From Cordia subcordata (taxonomy: Eukaryota; Streptophyta; Magnoliopsida; Boraginales; Cordiaceae): 64,000 bases of DNA. The first letter of the stretch is position 1; every line of letters starts with the position of its first letter. The notes beneath the pieces were generated by a model. It searched no databases, was not told the origin of the DNA, and worked only from the letters and a program-made list of their open reading frames with translations. The DNA is taken from assembly GCA_028554755.1 (NCBI GenBank), contig JAPTOF010000006.1, positions 5,512,501 to 5,576,500 on the forward strand, in the 5' to 3' direction. Positions 60,001 through 64,000 of this stretch are shown piece by piece. A program made the translations under genes and the position numbers.

Positions 60001-60797
60001 CTAAGGAACACTATAAGCTGCAGGAGTTTCGTTACCACCACTTCCATATCCAGAACCATAGCCTTCCCCATAACCAGAGCCATAGCCTGAGCCTTTACCC
60101 AAATCACCCCCTCGACCACCACTGCTTCCACCCCCTCCACCCCCACCGCTTCCACCCCCTCCTCCACCACCTTTCCCTCCACCACTTCCATAACCAGAGC
60201 CACTTCCGTAACCGCTTTCGTAGCCACTTCCGGACCCATGTCCTTTACCTCCACCTCCTCCTCCTCCTCCTCCTCCTCCTCCTCCACCACCTCTACCACC
60301 ACCGCCTCCACAGCTTCTACCCATTCCAATCCCTCTACCATACCCCTCACCATATCCAGACCCATATCCTGATCCATAGCCACTACCTGAGCTAGATGCT
60401 TCACCACCACCTCCTCCTCCGCCTCTGCCTCCACCTCCTCCACCACCACCACCTTTTCCCGGCCCTTCACCATACCCTCCGCCATAACCAGACCCATATC
60501 CTGATCCATAGCCACTACCTGACCCAAATGCTTCACCATTACCGCCACCACTACCTCCTCCTCCACCTCCACCTCCACCACTACCATATCCCCCATCATC
60601 TCCAAAATCTCCATATCCATGACCAACTCCAGCATCATGGCCTGGACCATATCTCGAGCCCGACCCTTGGGCTGAACCACTTCTACCTCCCCCGCCTTCC
60701 CTTCTCCGTAGGCTGTCTTGCCCAACCTTGCACCAAATGCAAGATCAGCAAAAAGTAGAGTTAAATATATAGCACCTTTCAACTTAGAGTGGCCCAT
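60001..60797 (-). pseudogene. Short glycine-rich paralogue with a frameshift after the signal peptide
   Basis: ATG at 60795-60797 gives MGHSKLKGAIYLTLLFADLA and a signal peptide ending FGAR, matching the giant gene. About 30 codons in, at about 60689-60705, the glycine-rich reading moves to another frame. That frame then stays open for about 230 codons (Gly/Ser/Tyr-rich, with GSGYGSGYGSGYGEGYG-type repeats and two long G runs) to TAG at 60001-60003. The signal-peptide frame instead continues as a Val/Glu/Met-rich run, which is an out-of-frame product. One base gained in the run of five C (60689-60693) would join the two frames, so this could be a sequencing or assembly error or a real disabling mutation. 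It lacks the KIAP linkers and A/B units of the large copy. If expressed and intact it would be a small cell-wall glycine-rich protein. Confidence 0.7.
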
Positions 60798-60931
60798 ATG
60801 AAACTTTATAAAATGCAGTAATTGAAGTGTTGTATATATGGAAGTGTTTTTCTTATATTTAAGAATAATGTGCAACTACACAATGAAAAAACGCTTCAAT
60901 GTAGTGAGGAAAGAGGTTAAGCTAGTGTCCC

Positions 60932-60939
60932 TACTTATA
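60932..60939 (-). promoter_or_regulatory. TATA box of the short glycine-rich paralogue
   Basis: TATAAGTA on the minus strand, 135 bases upstream of the ATG, the same distance as in the giant gene. Confidence 0.6.
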
Positions 60940-61049
60940 GGCACACACATAAAGCTCAAATCTCCAATGTTATTGCATGGCTTTCTAGGTAGCTTCTTGC
61001 ATTGTAACATTTTTGGCACATATAATGATGAAGTTCTGCTTCCACTTTT

Positions 61050-61799
61050 GACTTGAGGCTCTCATAAATTTTAATAAAAAATTTGGGACCGAATTAAATC
61101 AATAGATATCTTTCTATCTATATTTTATCCATATGTTCACACACTTGAAAACTAGTGGTAATTAAACTGCATTTTTCCCCCTCCGATTTCACTATATTTA
61201 GATATTATGGGAATTGCATTTGCCATTTCCAATCTACCACTGAGTGATAAGAAGTCTACTAATACGATCGTGATAAACAAGTGCAATGTGCAAGTGGTTT
61301 AGTGGCCAAAATAGTTATTTGCCTCAATGGAAACGAGACACTAATTTGTTTTCTAAATGACTTTGTGATGCTTTTCCTTGTTATTATTAGTAATTAATCC
61401 CGGTTATTCACGTCAATGTTTTTAATAAAAATTCAAACAAATAAAACTATTAATTCTCTCTAAAAGCTTATATTATCACTGACTATGTGACAACGGACAG
61501 TGACCTTATATATATGTCCATAATCACTAATCCAAATAAACTTCTATTTGGAATTACAAATTATCCGGAACCAAAGCTTTGAGGTTAATTATTATGCATT
61601 TATTATATGCAACTTTTCCACGTGTTTCATATCAATCATTTGTCTTATCTCCTACAATTTTATTAGAAATATTTTTTTTCATTCAATTACAATTTATGTG
61701 TATGGTGTTTTTTTCTCCTTCACCCTCCTCCCCCTTCAATTAGGGTTTTTTTCAAGTCACATTAGATTCGATAGTAATTCTTATCAATTGAGCTAGAGC
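61050..61799. repeat. Duplicated upstream flank of the short glycine-rich gene
   Basis: No gene. Matches about 34700-36000 in patches, leading into block C. Confidence 0.65.
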
Positions 61800-62764
61800 G
61801 GTGAAGAAAAAGCCATTCAACAAGTGCGTTTCTCAAAATTTAAACGTGTATTCTCCTTCTTACAAAGAATGAAATTGTTACTGATTCGACCAACAAATTG
61901 TTCGTATTTTTATTCTGTATGCTTTTACATACGAGCAATATTTAAAACATCCAAAAACCAAGGCCACAACCCTCAAGTGGGCACCAAGTCATCGACTCAA
62001 ATTCCCCGTCAAAATCTCTTTGTTAGGTTTTTTTTTTTAATATATATTCGTTTACTCTTTTCTTCATTTTTACTCTTGAAGGCCAGATGTCATCTTTCTC
62101 CTAATGTGCTTTGGTGGCCTTATGCATAGCACGCTTGCATGCACTTTGCTCTCATCTTTCTTCAGTTTTACACTTACTCATCGTGTTGCTGATCACTTGG
62201 AAATGAACCTCCCAACTTTTAGATCCTCTCGTTATAAGGGAGTTTTGATAGATAATATCATGTTAATTAGATATTTATAATTAAGTTCAGGCTACAAATC
62301 TTTAACAATTTAAGTATTTTACTACCATTAAATTTTTTACATAATGGTATATGTTACATGAGATTCAAATTCATAAAATTACAGGCTTTTAGTATAAATA
62401 ACATAGCTAGAGCTTTCAATTAGCTGCCATCTCACTACCATTAACTTGGTAATCATCATGCTATATACAGTGGAATATAGTTAATTAGTATAAACCTTTA
62501 CAACTCAAAGTTTCTATTTTTTAATTATTACGCTTATGGAGTTTCCATCCGGCCAACAAATCAAGTGTGGTACTAGCTATGTGTCAAAATACAAACCACG
62601 AGGATATATATAAATTAATTGAATTCATCAACATTGGTTGGAATTAAGTGACTGAAGAATGATATTAGAATTCTTTTTTCTATTGAAAAGGAATATATTG
62701 AATAAGATTTTTCGTCATTTAAAAATGTCTCGTTCTTTATTTTATATGACAAAGATTTATCTAA

Positions 62765-62890
62765 TTATATCCAATTAGTTGCCTTTTCATTGCTGTGGAC
62801 TTGGTAAACATCACCAATCTTTAAATTAACCTTAGCACACTTACTAGCGACACCATATGTGAACTTTGTCAGATTTTGCAAAGTTTCCAT
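62765..62890 (-). CDS. 41-codon ORF, intact copy (module alpha, block C)
   Basis: ATG at 62890 to TAA at 62765-62767, 41 residues, beginning METLQNLTKFTYGVASKC and ending NEKATNWI. Same boundaries as the block B copy. See that entry for reasons to doubt it is a working gene. Confidence 0.25.
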   Translation of the reverse strand: METLQNLTKFTYGVASKCAKVNLKIGDVYQVHSNEKATNWI

Positions 62891-63066
62891 CCAACAAACA
62901 TAAGTGTCAAACTAAAACCATGACGAGATAAATTAATGACAATTAATAAATTCCTTTGTCATGCGAATGGAGTATATATTCGTAATGATTATTATGCCAC
63001 TAAAAGAAAGTCAAGATTGCATCAATAGTATCATCTACTCATTAATGAAAATATTAAATCTTATAA

Positions 63067-63858
63067 GGACTTGATCAGCGTAATTAGCAAATTAAGATGC
63101 AGATAACTGTTTGATTAGCGGATAGTTTTTTGGATAGTGATAATCATTGTATTTTTGTAGTTAGAGGATAAACATTTCATTAGCGAATTATTTTAGATGT
63201 GTATGATAAAACTAATTTGTTGATTAGTCGATGAATGCAAAATGACAAAAAGCATTAGTATCATGTTAGAATTGTTATTATTGTTGTTGATGTTGATGTT
63301 GTTGTAGTTGTTGTTATTATTATTATTATTATCGAAATAATTAAAAATTTTATTTTATAATTAAATATATATTTCTTGAAATAATATTTATTAGTAAAGC
63401 ATAATAAAATAACTTTTTAATAAATTAATTTTATTAATATTATAAGCAAATATTTTTAACTGATTGAAAATTTATATTGCCAATGAAAACTAATAATAAA
63501 GACCTATATTTTTTAAATATATTTTGAGGTACATAGAATTTGAAATTAATTTTTGTATTATTCTATATTTATATTTGTGAAAGAAAATTTAAAAATATAT
63601 AAAGAGATTAGATAGAGGGTAGAATTACTAAAAATATATTAAACAGAGGGTAATATTGCCAATGAAAAAGATAAAACACTAAACTCTACCTTGAAATGCT
63701 AATAATATTAACGTTTTACAAACATTACTTCAAATACTATTTGGAATAAAAACACTACTTAAAAACTGTCTTACCAAACAACTAAAATAAGAAAAAGTAG
63801 TGTTTTGACCAAGTTAAAATACTAAACACTACTTAAAATATTGTTACCGAAAAAGGTC
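63067..63858. mobile_element. Tourist-like MITE in module alpha of block C (792 bp)
   Basis: TAA (63064-63066) precedes GGACTTGATCAGCG and TAA (63859-63861) follows the right end. Same family as 37845 and 52659. Confidence 0.7.
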
Positions 63859-64000
63859 TAACTTAACAATTAGGGTTAGAAATCTTTCTATTGCTTCTCT
63901 TCAGTCGCCACCATTAGCTTGGCTTATGTAGTTTTGTGTGGCACTACACCGGCCATTGTACTTGCGCTGCAAAATTTTGCATGTGACACATGCATTGCAG

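Larger units (their letters stand above)
61800..64000. repeat. Block C of the triplicated segment (cut by window end)
   Basis: Matches the starts of blocks A and B through module alpha and its Tourist-like MITE. The second half (promoter-like stretch, module beta) would lie beyond the window. Confidence 0.8.

Noticed and set aside
59934..60875. A 313-codon frame rich in Val, Glu and Met over the short glycine-rich locus
   Set aside because: It starts at a TTG and leaves the glycine-rich frame after the signal peptide; the Val/Glu-rich part is what a one-base shift of GGN repeats gives.

Overview
This is nuclear DNA of a flowering plant, most likely a eudicot. The evidence is plant-type histone H2B genes, a plant three-KH RNA-binding gene with GT/AG introns, an endogenous plant pararetrovirus, many small plant-style transposons (Tourist-like, hAT-like, Helitron, CACTA) and a very AT-rich intergenic background. 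The species cannot be told from the sequence.

Layout. 1-10.1 kb: two minus-strand H2B genes (4658-5104 and 9298-9744) that encode almost the same 148-residue protein and share a histone-type promoter. The first 75 bases repeat the distal part of that promoter, so a third copy probably lies just left of the window. Between them are LINE, LTR and MITE remnants. 10.1-18.7 kb: no gene seen; MITEs, a Helitron with both ends visible, and a 1.97-kb foldback element ending about 300 bases before the next gene. 18997-26772 (+): an eight-exon gene for a 316-residue, three-KH protein of the BTR1 type. 27918-34451 (-): a single-exon gene for a secreted, glycine/serine-rich protein of 2177 residues, built from about 16 repeats of two alternating kinds.

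36.7-64 kb is mostly duplicated DNA. A block of 6-8 kb occurs at about 36.7-45.1, 51.4-57.8 and 61.8-64.0 kb (cut by the window end). Each complete block holds two copies of an inner module, of which only the first carries a Tourist-like MITE. Between the first two blocks lies a decayed, internally inverted endogenous caulimovirid (45.1-51.4 kb). At 59.3-61.8 kb the end of the BTR1 gene and the glycine-rich gene recur as a second copy; that glycine-rich copy is short and has a frameshift just after the signal peptide.

Working together: the H2B genes supply chromatin protein and carry S-phase-type promoter motifs; the BTR1-type protein is an RNA binder; the glycine-rich proteins are inferred to be secreted wall proteins. 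There is no operon-like logic. The main story is structural: segmental duplication, repeat expansion inside a coding sequence, and nested insertions whose order can be read from related empty sites.
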